Below are positions 46,419 through 56,205 of a DNA stretch of 64,000 nucleotides, piece after piece. The stretch is from Caballeronia sp. Lep1P3 (GTDB taxonomy: Bacteria > Pseudomonadota > Gammaproteobacteria > Burkholderiales > Burkholderiaceae): positions 992,001-1,056,000 of the forward strand of contig NZ_CP084266.1 in NCBI RefSeq assembly GCF_022879595.1, given 5' to 3'. Both the position numbers and the translations under genes were made by a program. Under the pieces are notes generated by a model, which ran no database searches, was not told where the DNA came from, and was given only the letters and a program-made list of their open reading frames with translations. How positions within the stretch are numbered: position 1 is the first letter of the stretch; each line of letters opens with the position of its first letter.

Positions 46419-47876
46419 ATGAGAACCGTGGACCGCAAACCGCAGGCATCGAGCAAGCCCGTCGGCGTGGCCGGCGCCCGGCGGCAACGCGAGGCGCAAA
46501 GCGGCCAATCCGTCTCGCAGGACATGCCGTGGGCGCGCGTGTTCGCGCCTTCGGGCATCTCGGGCAGGCGGGCCGCGTTCATCGCGATGGAAGTCGCCGT
46601 CGCGACTATCGTCATGGCCGGCGTCTGCTGGTTCGTCGACCCGGCCGATCCGCTGTTCTTGCGCACGGGCTTCGGCTGGGTGTGGCTTCTTCCGGTCGTC
46701 TTCGCACTGCGCTACGGCACGCTCGCGGGCATGGCGAGCGCGCTTTTGCTGCTGCTCGCGTGGTATGTGTCGAACGCGGTCGGCCCGGCTCGGGCGCACG
46801 CCGCACACGCTGTTTTTCCCGGCGGCTTCTTCTTCGGCGGCTTCGTGCTGACGCTCCTGTGCGGGCAGTTCGGCGATATCTGGATCGGCCGTCAGCGGCA
46901 GGCGCGCATCGCGAACGACTATCTCGCCGAGCGTCTCTCCATTCTCACGAAGAACCAGTTCCTGCTGCGCCTGTCGCACGAACGGCTCGAACAGGACGTG
47001 CTCGCGCGCCCGGCCACGCTGCGCGATTCGCTCGCGCGCTTGCGTTCGCTCGCGCTCAACGACGAGGACGACGGCCCGCTCACCGGCGCCGCGCGCTTTT
47101 TGAAGACCGCGGCACAGGCGTGCCAGCTCGAAACCGCGAGCCTCTTCGCGTGGACCGGCAACACCGTGCAAACGACGCCCGTCGCGAGCGTCGGCGAGCC
47201 GTTCACGCTCGATACGGCCGATCCGCTCGTCACCGAGGCGCGCGAAACGCTTGCGCTGACGCATCCGGAATCGAGCGCCGCATCGGGCGCGGAGGCGAAC
47301 ACGCGTTATCGCGCGGTCGTGCCGCTCCTCGATGCGGGCGGCCGGCACGTCGCGCTGCTCGTCGTCGAGCGCATGCCGTTTCTCGCGATGACGCGCGACA
47401 ACCTGCAGTTCCTGCTCGTGCTCAGCGGCTATTACGCGGACAGCGTGCGCCACGCGGAGATCAGCCGATCGGTATTGCAGGCGTTTCCGCGCTGTCCGTA
47501 CGATTTCGCGCTGGACTACGCGCGTCTCGTGCGTCTGCTGCGCGATACCGGCGTGGAATCGTCGCTCGTCGCGCTCGTCTTCGATGCGAGCGAGTTCGGC
47601 GTCTCGCTGCATGAACACGTGCTGCGCCTGCGGCGCTCGCTGGATGCGCAATGGCCGATCGTCACGCCGACGCAGCGCGTCGTGCTCACGCTGATGCCGC
47701 TGTCCGGCGAAAGCGCTGTGGCGGGCTATCTGCTGCGCATCGAAGACAACCTGCGCGCGCAGTTCGGCGCGGATTTCGAATCGGCCGGTATCGCGACGCA
47801 TTCGATGCGTCTGTCCGCCGATTCGCCGATCGACGCCCTGCGTCAGTTCCTGAGGCTCTGCCATGCCGACGACTGA
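46419..47876 (+). CDS. pelD: PelD, inner-membrane c-di-GMP receptor of the Pel synthase
   Basis: A protein of 485 residues: four transmembrane helices (about 50-160), a coiled segment, a GAF domain (about 200-345) and a degenerate GGDEF domain. The c-di-GMP inhibitory-site motif RxxD is present as R406-S-L-D409, and a Y437-x-x-R440 pair follows with the same spacing as the additional ligand contacts in P. aeruginosa PelD (Y399/R402). The active-site GGDEF is absent, as expected for a receptor. It starts 3 bases after pelC and overlaps pelE by 14 bases. Confidence 0.95.
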   Translation: MRTVDRKPQASSKPVGVAGARRQREAQSGQSVSQDMPWARVFAPSGISGRRAAFIAMEVAVATIVMAGVCWFVDPADPLFLRTGFGWVWLLPVVFALRYGTLAGMASALLLLLAWYVSNAVGPARAHAAHAVFPGGFFFGGFVLTLLCGQFGDIWIGRQRQARIANDYLAERLSILTKNQFLLRLSHERLEQDVLARPATLRDSLARLRSLALNDEDDGPLTGAARFLKTAAQACQLETASLFAWTGNTVQTTPVASVGEPFTLDTADPLVTEARETLALTHPESSAASGAEANTRYRAVVPLLDAGGRHVALLVVERMPFLAMTRDNLQFLLVLSGYYADSVRHAEISRSVLQAFPRCPYDFALDYARLVRLLRDTGVESSLVALVFDASEFGVSLHEHVLRLRRSLDAQWPIVTPTQRVVLTLMPLSGESAVAGYLLRIEDNLRAQFGADFESAGIATHSMRLSADSPIDALRQFLRLCHADD

Positions 47877-48918
47877 GCGCCCCGCACATCGCGCGACCGC
47901 CTTCCTTGCATGGCTCGCGGCGCTCTTCGGCGTGGCCGTGCAGATCTACGTGTTCGCGCTCGCCTCGCACACCGGGCCGCCGACGCGCGTGCTGCTCGCC
48001 TGCCTCGCTGCCCAGGCGGTGGCGGCCACGCTCATCGCGTTCGCGGGCTGGCGTGCGCTGCCCGCGCGTTATCGTTCGACGGGCGCGTGGTGCTATCTGT
48101 GGCTCTTCGTTTTTGCGGTGCCGGTGGGCGGCGCACTGGCCTCGGTCGGCGCGATGGCGCTCGCGGCGGCGCTGCCGCGACGCGTGGCAGCGAAGGGCAT
48201 CGCGTATATCGAGGAACCGGAGTTCGCGACGCATCTGATTCCGCACGTGTCGTACGGACGCGGCGCGCGCCTGAAAGCCGAGTTGCAGAACGCCGAAGCG
48301 GGCACGTCGCTGCGCATGACGGCGCTGCTCGCGATGCAATCGATGCCCGCGCATACCATCAGTCCGCTGTTGCGCGGCATGCTCGCCGATCCGCTCGACG
48401 ATATTCGCCTGCTCGCCTACGGCATGCTCGACAGCCAGGAGAAGCGCCTCACGCAGCGCATCCTCGCCGCGCGTCCGCGCCTTGCCGAGCCGCTCACGCC
48501 GCGCGAGCGTTACCAGGCGAACAAGACGCTCGCCGAGCTTTACGGCGAACTGATCTACGCGCATCTCGTGCAAGGCGACGTCTATCGCAACGCGGCGGAA
48601 CAAGCCGATGCCTACGCCGCCGCCGCGCTCGGCATCGAACCGTCGGACGCCGCGCTGTGGCGCATGCGCGGACGCCTCGCGCTCGACGGCGGCGATCTCG
48701 ACGCCGCCGACGCGCTGCTCGAACGCGCCATTCAACACGGCTTCGCCCGCGACCGCATGCTGCCTTATCTCGCCGAAGCCGCTTATCTGCGCGGCGATTT
48801 CGCCCGCGTGAAGACGCTTCTCGGACAGATGAGCCCGTCTGCCGTCCTGCCCGTCATGAAACCCGTGCTCGATTACTGGCGCGGCTCGCTCGCTACGCTG
48901 CGCAAAGGCGTCTCATGA
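47863..48918 (+). CDS. pelE: PelE, inner-membrane TPR subunit of the Pel synthase
   Basis: A protein of 351 residues with three or four N-terminal hydrophobic segments (ATAFLAWLAALFGVAVQIYVFAL; AWCYLWLFVFAVPVGGALASVGAMALAAAL) and a C-terminal TPR-like region (NKTLAELYGELIYAHLVQGDVYRNAAEQADAYAAAALGIEP). It contacts PelD in the synthase complex. It overlaps pelD by 14 and pelF by 4 bases. Confidence 0.92.
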   Translation: MPTTERPAHRATAFLAWLAALFGVAVQIYVFALASHTGPPTRVLLACLAAQAVAATLIAFAGWRALPARYRSTGAWCYLWLFVFAVPVGGALASVGAMALAAALPRRVAAKGIAYIEEPEFATHLIPHVSYGRGARLKAELQNAEAGTSLRMTALLAMQSMPAHTISPLLRGMLADPLDDIRLLAYGMLDSQEKRLTQRILAARPRLAEPLTPRERYQANKTLAELYGELIYAHLVQGDVYRNAAEQADAYAAAALGIEPSDAALWRMRGRLALDGGDLDAADALLERAIQHGFARDRMLPYLAEAAYLRGDFARVKTLLGQMSPSAVLPVMKPVLDYWRGSLATLRKGVS

Positions 48919-50489
48919 ACGCGAACATCGCCGATATTGCCCAAACGTCATGGCCGGCGTTGACGACAACACTGCCGAAGGCATCGCGCGCCGACGTCGT
49001 CCTGCTCCTCGAAGGCACGTTCCCGTACGTAAGCGGCGGCGTGTCGAGCTGGGTCAATCAGATGATCCGCGCGTTCCCGGACCTGAGCTTCGCGCTGTGC
49101 TTTCTCGGCAGCCGTCCGCAAGACTATCCGAAGGCTTCGTACGCGCTGCCGGAGAACGTCGTGCATCAGGAAAATCACTTTCTCTACGACTTCGCCGCCA
49201 ACCCCGAAGTGGCGAAGCGTCGCGGCGACCGCGCGGCCTTCGCGCAGTCGGCGCAACTGCACGAAGCCATGCGCAATCCCGCGATGCGCGCCGCCGCAGG
49301 CTCCATGCTGCGCGACATGCTGAAGGACCTCGCGCCCGATGGCCGTTTGTCGGAGAGCGAATTTCTCTACTCGCGCGAGGCGTGGAACTACGTGACGGAG
49401 CAGTATCGCGAACGCTGCACGGACCCTTCGTTCGTCGATTATTTCTGGACCGTGCGCGTGATGCACAAACCGCTCTGGCTGCTCGCGCGCATTGCCGAAG
49501 GCTTGCCGGATGGGGGCGTCTATCACACGGTGTCCACCGGCTATGCGGGATTTCTCGGCGCGCTTGCGCACTACCGCACGGGCCGGCCGCTGCTCGTGTC
49601 GGAACACGGCATCTATACGAAGGAACGCAAGATCGACTTGTTTCAGAGCCAGTGGATACGCGATAACCGCAGCATCTTCGAGCGCGACGTGTCGCAGGTC
49701 GGGTATTTTCGCGATCTGTGGGTGCGTTTCTTCGAGACGCTCGGGCGCGTGTGTTACGACGCGGCGGACGACATCGTCGCGCTGTACGAAGGCAACCGCC
49801 AGCGGCAAGTCGCCGACGGCGCGCCCTTGCAGAAGACCGCGAGCGTTCCGAACGGCGTCAACCTGCCGCGACTCGCGCCGCTACGCGAGAAACGCGCGCC
49901 CGGCGTGCCGAAGACGCTGTGCCTGATCGGGCGCGTGGTGCCGATCAAGGACATCAAGACCTTCATTCGCGCGATGCTGACCGTCGTGCGCAAGGAACCG
50001 CTCGCCGAGGCGTGGATCGCGGGACCGGAGGACGAGGACGTCGAATACGCGAAGGAATGCCGCAGCCTCGTCGAAAGTCTCGGGCTGGAGGGCAAGGTCC
50101 GATTCCTCGGCTTCCAGAAGATCGAGGAACTGCTGCCCAAATGCGGCGTGCTGGTGCTCAGTTCCATTTCGGAAGCGTTGCCGCTCGTCGTGCTCGAAGG
50201 CTTCGCGGCGGGCGTGCCTTCGGTGACGACGGATGTCGGATCGTGCCGTCAGTTGATCCACGGACTGCCCGGCGAAGACGCGGCGCTCGGTGCGGCGGGC
50301 CGCGTCGTGCAGATCGCCGATCCGCGCGCGCTCGCCGACGCCGCGCTCGATCTCCTCGACGAGGACAACTGGCGCGCGGCGCAGGCGGCGGGCATCGCGC
50401 GGGTGGAACGCTTCTATACGCAGGAGCGGATGGTGGGCGCGTATCGCGTGCTGTACGAGCGGCTCATCGGCGGCGCAACGCGCACGTAA
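48915..50489 (+). CDS. pelF: PelF, cytoplasmic GT4 glycosyltransferase
   Basis: A protein of 524 residues. The N-terminal half has the PelF-specific LLLEGTFPYVSGGVSSWVNQMIRAFPDLSF; the C-terminal half is a GT4 domain with CLIGRVVPIKDIKTFI and the acidic motif SEALPLVVLEGFAAGVPSV. PelF polymerises GalNAc/GlcNAc-type units from UDP-sugars. It is translationally coupled to pelE (ATGA). A longer frame from 47910 is only the shadow of pelE. Confidence 0.95.
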   Translation: MNANIADIAQTSWPALTTTLPKASRADVVLLLEGTFPYVSGGVSSWVNQMIRAFPDLSFALCFLGSRPQDYPKASYALPENVVHQENHFLYDFAANPEVAKRRGDRAAFAQSAQLHEAMRNPAMRAAAGSMLRDMLKDLAPDGRLSESEFLYSREAWNYVTEQYRERCTDPSFVDYFWTVRVMHKPLWLLARIAEGLPDGGVYHTVSTGYAGFLGALAHYRTGRPLLVSEHGIYTKERKIDLFQSQWIRDNRSIFERDVSQVGYFRDLWVRFFETLGRVCYDAADDIVALYEGNRQRQVADGAPLQKTASVPNGVNLPRLAPLREKRAPGVPKTLCLIGRVVPIKDIKTFIRAMLTVVRKEPLAEAWIAGPEDEDVEYAKECRSLVESLGLEGKVRFLGFQKIEELLPKCGVLVLSSISEALPLVVLEGFAAGVPSVTTDVGSCRQLIHGLPGEDAALGAAGRVVQIADPRALADAALDLLDEDNWRAAQAAGIARVERFYTQERMVGAYRVLYERLIGGATRT

Positions 50490-50510
50490 ATTCAGGGACA
50501 CGCAAACGTC

Positions 50511-51881
50511 ATGGCGGGAATCGGCTTCGAACTGCGCAAGATGCTCAGGCGCGACACGCTCGTCGGGTTGATGCAGGCGTACGCCTACGCGGGACTCATC
50601 AGCGCGGGACCGTGGATTCTGTCGATCATCGGCATGCTGCTGATCGGCATCCTGAGCCTGCCGTTCGTGCTGCCGACTGGACTCATCACGCAGTTTCAGG
50701 TGTCGGTGACGTACCTCATTTCGCTGTCGCTCGTGCTGACGGGGCCGCTGCAACTCGGCTTCACGCGCTTCACCTCCGACCGGCTCTTCGAGAAACGCGC
50801 CGACATGGTGCTGCCCAACTATCACGGCGCGGCGCTCGTTTCGACCGTCGCGGCGATGCTGCTCGGCGGCGTCGCGGTGATCTTCCTGTTTCCCGATCAG
50901 ACGGCCGCATACCGGCTTCTGATGCTGGCGGGCTTCGTCGTGATGAGCAACATCTGGCTCGCCACCATCTTCCTGTCCGGCATGAAACAGTACATGTCCA
51001 TTCTCTGGGTGTTTTTCATCGGCTATACGCTGACGGCGGGCGCCGCAATCACGCTGAACGTGTTCGGCTTGACGGGTCTGCTCGGCGGCTTCGTGTTCGG
51101 GCAGACGGTGCTGCTCGCGGGGTTGCTGACGCTGATCTATCGCGATTACACGAGCGACCGCTTCATCGCCTACGACTTCTTTTCGCGGCGCTACCGCTAT
51201 CCGACCTTGATGGCGACGGGCTTTCTCTACAACCTCGGCATCTGGGCCGACAAGTTCATGTTCTGGTACGCGCCCGGCACGGGGCAGGCGGTCATCGGGC
51301 CGCTGCGAGCGTCGATCATCTACGACATTCCCGTGTTTCTCGCCTACCTCGCGATCATTCCCGGCATGGCCGTGTTTCTGATGCGCATCGAGACGGACTT
51401 CGTCGAGTACTACGACGCGTTTTATGCAGCGGTGCGCGAAGGCGCGTCGTTGCAGCATATCGAACGCATGCGCAACGCGATGGTCGAGGCGCTTCGCAAC
51501 GGGCTCTATGAGATCGTCAAGGTGCAGGCGACGGCCGCCCTGCTCCTCTTTGCGGTCAGCGCGGTGCTGCTCGGCTGGCTGCGCATTTCGACGCTCTACT
51601 CGCCGCTGCTCTACGTCGATGTGATCGCCGCGAGCCTGCAAGTGCTCTTCATGGGCGTCATCAACGTGTTCTTCTATCTGGACAAGCGGCGCGTGGTGCT
51701 TGCGCTCGTCGCGTTGTTCGTGGTGTCGAATGTCGTGCTGACGGGAATGACGCTCATGGCGAATCCCGGATGGTACGGCTTCGGCTTCGCGGGATCGCTA
51801 CTGTGCGTGGTGCTGGTGAGTCTCGTCTGGCTGGATCGGAAGCTCGATTCGCTCGAATACGAAACGTTCATGATCCAGTAA
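50511..51881 (+). CDS. pelG: PelG, Wzx-like membrane subunit of the Pel synthase
   Basis: A protein of 456 residues, the usual length, with about 12 membrane segments and the conserved start MAGIGFELRKMLRRDTLVGLMQAYAYAGLISAGPWILSI. It belongs to the MOP/Wzx-like flippase superfamily and forms the inner-membrane channel with PelD/E/F. It is the last gene of pelABCDEFG, 21 bases after pelF. Confidence 0.95.
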   Translation: MAGIGFELRKMLRRDTLVGLMQAYAYAGLISAGPWILSIIGMLLIGILSLPFVLPTGLITQFQVSVTYLISLSLVLTGPLQLGFTRFTSDRLFEKRADMVLPNYHGAALVSTVAAMLLGGVAVIFLFPDQTAAYRLLMLAGFVVMSNIWLATIFLSGMKQYMSILWVFFIGYTLTAGAAITLNVFGLTGLLGGFVFGQTVLLAGLLTLIYRDYTSDRFIAYDFFSRRYRYPTLMATGFLYNLGIWADKFMFWYAPGTGQAVIGPLRASIIYDIPVFLAYLAIIPGMAVFLMRIETDFVEYYDAFYAAVREGASLQHIERMRNAMVEALRNGLYEIVKVQATAALLLFAVSAVLLGWLRISTLYSPLLYVDVIAASLQVLFMGVINVFFYLDKRRVVLALVALFVVSNVVLTGMTLMANPGWYGFGFAGSLLCVVLVSLVWLDRKLDSLEYETFMIQ

Positions 51882-51894
51882 GCGGCGCACGTGC

Positions 51895-52143
51895 TAACGC
51901 AGGCGAGGCGCGCGTCGATCCGCCCCGCGCGGAACGCATTCACCACGAAATCGACGAACACGCGCGTTTGGATTGCCAGCAGTCAGACGGGCAGCAGGCG
52001 CATGAGGCTGCCTTGCTGAAGCTAGCGCGCGGCATGCGGCATGGGTATCAGCGCGATTTCCGGCCCTTGCATGGCGGCGGCGGCCACGGCTTCGGGATCG
52101 TCGAAGGTCATGCGGGCGTGGTGCCGGACGAGGCATTGCTCGC
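51895..52143 (-). pseudogene. 3' remnant of a LysR-family regulator
   Basis: The minus strand reads MTFDDPEAVAAAAMQGPEIA, LIPMPHAAR, a stop (TAG), then GSLMRLLPV, a TGA, then LLAIQTRVFVDFVVNAFRAG. This is the last third of a LysR effector domain, with two stops in frame. It fills the gap between pelG and the MarR gene. Confidence 0.75.
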
Positions 52144-52149
52144 CCACGG

Positions 52150-52647
52150 TCAACCGCGCAGATTGCGCGCGAACATTTCAAGGCAGTTCTGCACGAGCGT
52201 CGTGTCGGCTGCCTGAATATCTTTGACCATCTGGTCTTCGATCGTACGAACGACGTCCATGCCCAGCCGCAGCACGCGACGCCCTTCCTCTGTCAGCCGC
52301 AGAACGACGATGCGCCCGTGATTGGGGTCCGGCTCGCGCGTGATCCAGTTCCTCGCGGTCATTGCGCTCATCACTTCGTTGGCCGACTGCGGCGTGATAA
52401 AGGATCGTTCCGCAAGCTGCGCGTTCGACGCTTCGCCGCGCGCGTCGAGCACCGAAAGGGCGGTGAATTGGGCAAGCGTAAGCCCCACAGGTGCGAGTGC
52501 CTCTGTCATCTTTCGGCGCAAGATGCGATCGAGGCTTCCAACCAGGTAGGTCAGGCGTGGCCTCGCGTGTGCCTTGCGCGGACGTGACGCGACATGCGCG
52601 GACTTCGTCGTCGACGGGGCTTTTCTTGCTGGCGCTTTGGTCGGCAT
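52150..52647 (-). CDS. MarR-family regulator of the ferulate genes
   Basis: A protein of 165 residues. A basic N-terminal tail (PTKAPARKAPSTTKSA) precedes the MarR winged helix: LTLAQFTALSVLDARGEASNAQLAERSFITPQSANEVMSAMTARNWITREPDPNHGRIVVLRLTEEG. MarR proteins of hydroxycinnamate clusters repress until they bind feruloyl- or coumaroyl-CoA. It is the last gene of ech-vdh-fcs-marR, 74 bp after fcs. It is the only intact regulator in the island, so it is the best candidate to bind the ATCAGG-N3-CCTGAT sites. Start at 52647 preferred over 52725. Confidence 0.88.
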   Translation of the reverse strand: MPTKAPARKAPSTTKSAHVASRPRKAHARPRLTYLVGSLDRILRRKMTEALAPVGLTLAQFTALSVLDARGEASNAQLAERSFITPQSANEVMSAMTARNWITREPDPNHGRIVVLRLTEEGRRVLRLGMDVVRTIEDQMVKDIQAADTTLVQNCLEMFARNLRG

Positions 52648-52721
52648 CGCAACGCTAAAGTGAGCTTGGGAAGTTGCCCATGTTACCGTGTCGGCGCGCC
52701 CGGCCGGGTCAATGTCAACTT

Positions 52722-54620
52722 TCAATCGCGCATTCCCCTCGCGAGAATCACTTGCGAATCAGGTCCGCTCGAATCGTACAAAGCGTCGACAATCGCCGCG
52801 CGGTGTGTCAACACCGCCGATTGATTGATCGAACCTTTATCGGTGATTTCGCCGCGGTCGAGTGAAGGCGGCATCTCCAGCAAGCGCATGCGCGCGATGG
52901 TGTTTGCACTGCCCGTCGCCTGCTTGTTCAGTCGTGCAAGCAGTGTCACGAAGAACTCGCGTACCGGAGGAGCTTCGGCGATTTCGCGCGCGCTCGCATC
53001 GGGCGACAAACCTGCGAACTTTCGTATCTCGTCGAATCTTGGAAAGACCAATGCGCCTACGTCGTCACGGTTAATTCCCGTAATGACGACGTCCTGAACA
53101 TACGGCGCACCCTCGGAGATGATACGGGCGCGCATGGGCCCGACGCTGACGAACGTCCCGGAACTGAGCTTGAAATCCTCGGCGATGCGGCCATCGAACA
53201 TAAGGCCTAGCTCCGGTCGTTCTGCATCGACGAACTTGAGCGCGTCGCCGCTGCGGTAGTAGCCTTCTTCGTCGAAACTCTGCGCTCTCTGATTGCTGTT
53301 CATGCGCCAGTATCCGGCCATGATATGCGGGCCGCGGAACCGCGCTTCCAGTTTGCCGTCCACCGGAACCAGCTTCACTTCACAGCCGGGAGCCGGAACA
53401 CCGACGTATCCTGCCCGCATGACCGAGCCCGTCGTGAACAGGCACGACGGCGACGTCTCCGTCATACCGAGTCCTGCCATGATCCGTATGCGTTCGCCGC
53501 AGTAACGGGCGGTCACCTGTTCGAGCCGGTTCCACGCTGCCTGCGACAGCCCTGCGCCCGCGAAGAAATACACCTTGACGCGAGAGAAGAAGGTCTCGCG
53601 CAGTTGCGCATCGGTTTCGAGCGCAGCCGTCAATTCTTCCCATCCCTTCGGCACGTTGAAGAAAATCGTCGGCGCAATCTCGCGCAGGTTTCGTACTGTT
53701 TCTTCGAATTTTCCCGGAACGGGTCTGCCGTCATCGATATAAAGCGTTCCGCCGTTGTACAGCGCGATACCGACGTTATGACTGCCCCCGAACGTGTGAT
53801 TCCAGGGCAACCAGTCGACCAGAACCGGTGGTGCATCGGCGAAAGCGGGGAAGGTCTCGAGCAGCATCTGCTGATTGCTGCAAAGCATGCGATGTGTCGT
53901 CGGCACAGCCTTTGGCAGCTTCGTCGACCCCGATGTGAACAGGAACTTCGCGATGGTGTCTGGTCCGACCGCGCGCTGCGCATCGTCGACGCTCGTGGGC
54001 GGCGTTGCGATTAAATCGGCGAATGATGACGATGCCCGCGTGCACGACCCCGATGCGCACACGACTTCCACGTCTTCCGGCACGACGGCATCGATCGCGA
54101 CCGCGAAAGCATCACCGTCAGTCGCAAAGACGAGGCCGGGTTTCAGAAGTTCCAGCGTATGTCTCAGCTTGCCATAGTCGCTCGACACCAGCGAGTATGC
54201 CGGCGAGATCGGCGCATATGGCACGCCGGCCCACATCGCACCGAGCGCGACCTGCAGATGTTCGAGATCATTGCCCGAGAGAATTGCGACAGGCCGCTCG
54301 ACCGACAGCTTGCGATCGATCAATGCCTGCCCGATGGCCCGCGCCCGGTCCAGCATCTGCGCGTAGCTAATGCCACGCCATGCACCGTTGGCATCCCGAC
54401 GTGCGACGAGCCAGCGCTCTGGATGAACTTTCGCGCCGCTCACGAGCTTGTCCGTGAATCGATCGGGATAAGATCCGAGCGGCTCTTGTGCGCTCATATA
54501 CCAGATGTCGCCGTTCGAGCGAACGTTGATGCCGGGGCGCCCGATGCGCACCTCGCGATGCGGCAAGTCCGCCAAGTCCCGCGCGTCTTCGCGATTCTCT
54601 CGAGTTGGCTCGAAATTCAT
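52722..54620 (-). CDS. fcs: Feruloyl-CoA synthase
   Basis: A protein of 632 residues of the ANL/AMP-binding superfamily. The P-loop-like motif is FLFTSGSTKLPKAVPTTHRML; others are IRIMAGLGMTETSPSCLF and FKLSSGTFVSVGPMR. The long size and the WYMSAQEPLGSYPDRFTDKLVSGAKVHPERWLVAR N-terminal part are typical for feruloyl-CoA synthases. It activates ferulate and related hydroxycinnamates with ATP and CoA. The ATG at 54620 follows GGAGAC. Downstream of vdh, upstream of marR. Confidence 0.93.
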   Translation of the reverse strand: MNFEPTRENREDARDLADLPHREVRIGRPGINVRSNGDIWYMSAQEPLGSYPDRFTDKLVSGAKVHPERWLVARRDANGAWRGISYAQMLDRARAIGQALIDRKLSVERPVAILSGNDLEHLQVALGAMWAGVPYAPISPAYSLVSSDYGKLRHTLELLKPGLVFATDGDAFAVAIDAVVPEDVEVVCASGSCTRASSSFADLIATPPTSVDDAQRAVGPDTIAKFLFTSGSTKLPKAVPTTHRMLCSNQQMLLETFPAFADAPPVLVDWLPWNHTFGGSHNVGIALYNGGTLYIDDGRPVPGKFEETVRNLREIAPTIFFNVPKGWEELTAALETDAQLRETFFSRVKVYFFAGAGLSQAAWNRLEQVTARYCGERIRIMAGLGMTETSPSCLFTTGSVMRAGYVGVPAPGCEVKLVPVDGKLEARFRGPHIMAGYWRMNSNQRAQSFDEEGYYRSGDALKFVDAERPELGLMFDGRIAEDFKLSSGTFVSVGPMRARIISEGAPYVQDVVITGINRDDVGALVFPRFDEIRKFAGLSPDASAREIAEAPPVREFFVTLLARLNKQATGSANTIARMRLLEMPPSLDRGEITDKGSINQSAVLTHRAAIVDALYDSSGPDSQVILARGMRD

Positions 54621-54731
54621 TGTTTGTCTCCGCTGAATGTCCCGGCATCGTCCCGCGCGTTGCATGACGCGCGGATACGCTATTCGCCTTCTCGGCGCTT
54701 GGCCTTGGGTTGATTATTCCCACGCGCCGAA

Positions 54732-56183
54732 TCAGATCGGATAGTGCCGCTCGCCCGTCTGAACCGTGATCCAGCGCAGATCGGTGAATTCCGCGATCGA
54801 TGCCTTGCTGCCAAAGCGGCCATAGCCGCTTCCTTTCACGCCGCCAAAAGGCATCTGCGCTTCGTCATGCACCGTCGGGCCATTGATATGGCAGATGCCG
54901 GATTCGACGCGTTTAGCGACATTCAACGCGCGCGCGATGTCGCGGCTGAACACGGCTGCCGACAGGCCGAACTCGCTGTCGTTCGCGACGGCCACGGCTT
55001 CGTCGTCGCTGCCGACGCGCTGCACGGTGACGACCGGCCCAAACGATTCCTCGGCGTACAGCTTCATCTCGCGCGTTACGTTATCGACGATGGTCGGCTG
55101 CATGATCGCGCCGTCGATTGCGCCGCCCGCCCGGATATTTGCGCCGTGGCTGCGCGCGTCCTCGACGAGCGCCGCAATACGCTGTGCGGCTTTCCCATCG
55201 ACGAGCGCCCCGAGCTTCGCTTCGGCGGCGGTCGGCGCCATGGCGACGAGCGTGCGCGCCTTGGCTGTGAGCTGCTCGATCAACTCATCGGCGATGCTTC
55301 GATGCGCGATGATGCGCTCCGTCGACATGCAGATCTGGCCTTGATTGAAGAAGGCGCCGAAGGCGATCGCCTCGACCGCAGCATCGAGATTCGCGTCGTC
55401 GAGCACGAGCGCCGGCGCCTTGCCGCCGAGCTCCAGCAGCGCGGGTTTCAGGTGTTTCGCCGCATGCATGGCGATGATGCGCCCGACATGGGTTGATCCC
55501 GTGAAGTTCACACGGCGCACCGCGCGATGAGCGATCAGCCGCTCAACGATGGCCGCCGCGTCCTCGGGCGCATTCGTCACGACGTTGACAACGCCGTCCC
55601 CGAGACCCGCCTCGTGAAGCACCGTCCCGATCATGCGATGCACCGCCGGACACACTTCCGATGCTTTGAGCACGACGGTGTTGCCGCATGCGAGCGGCAT
55701 CGCGATGGCACGCGTACCGAGAATCACCGGCGCGTTCCACGGCGCAATGCCGAGCACCACGCCGCATGGCTGGCGCACCGCGAGTGCGAGATTGCCGGGC
55801 ATGTCGGCGGGGATCACACTGCCGTCGATTTGCGTGGTCATCGCCGCCGCTTCACGCAGCATGTTCGCGGCGAGATGGACGTTGAAGCCGTACCAGTTAG
55901 CCATCGCGCCCGTCTCGGGGATTCCTGCCGCGATGAAATCGCCGGTGCGCGCATCCATGATGTCCGCAGCCTTGAGCAAGCGCGCGCGACGCTCGGAGGG
56001 CGTCAGCGCCGACCAAGCCGGAAATGCGCGAGCGGCGGCTTCGACGGCGGCATCGGCGTCTTCGAGCGTTGCTGCCGGCGCGCGTGAGGCCACGACACCC
56101 GCGACAGGATCGAGGCGGTCAAATGTCGCCCCATTCGATGCGGCGCGACTCTGCCCGCCGATCAACATGCTCACTTCGTTCAC
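54732..56183 (-). CDS. vdh: Vanillin dehydrogenase (aldehyde dehydrogenase)
   Basis: A protein of 483 residues of the NAD(P)-dependent aldehyde dehydrogenase family with catalytic E251 (LELGGKAP), C285 (FNQGQICMSTER) and N150 (APWNAP). In this context it oxidises vanillin (or 4-hydroxybenzaldehyde) released by Ech to vanillate. It lies 22 bp after ech and 111 bp before fcs on the same strand. The vanillate demethylase genes are not in the window. Confidence 0.92.
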   Translation of the reverse strand: MNEVSMLIGGQSRAASNGATFDRLDPVAGVVASRAPAATLEDADAAVEAAARAFPAWSALTPSERRARLLKAADIMDARTGDFIAAGIPETGAMANWYGFNVHLAANMLREAAAMTTQIDGSVIPADMPGNLALAVRQPCGVVLGIAPWNAPVILGTRAIAMPLACGNTVVLKASEVCPAVHRMIGTVLHEAGLGDGVVNVVTNAPEDAAAIVERLIAHRAVRRVNFTGSTHVGRIIAMHAAKHLKPALLELGGKAPALVLDDANLDAAVEAIAFGAFFNQGQICMSTERIIAHRSIADELIEQLTAKARTLVAMAPTAAEAKLGALVDGKAAQRIAALVEDARSHGANIRAGGAIDGAIMQPTIVDNVTREMKLYAEESFGPVVTVQRVGSDDEAVAVANDSEFGLSAAVFSRDIARALNVAKRVESGICHINGPTVHDEAQMPFGGVKGSGYGRFGSKASIAEFTDLRWITVQTGERHYPI

Positions 56184-56205
56184 GGTGCTGTCTCCTGGAA
56201 TGCGC

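Noticed and set aside
45837..47864. 675-codon minus-strand frame opposite pelC/pelD
   Set aside because: Low-complexity RE/RA-rich translation without any motif; mirrors strong plus-strand genes.
47910..50489. Long 859-codon form of PelF
   Set aside because: The extra N-terminal part is pelE read in another frame; the ATGA-coupled start at 48915 fits the family length.
49881..51641. 586-codon minus-strand frame opposite pelF/pelG
   Set aside because: Same shadow pattern; PelF and PelG are unambiguous.
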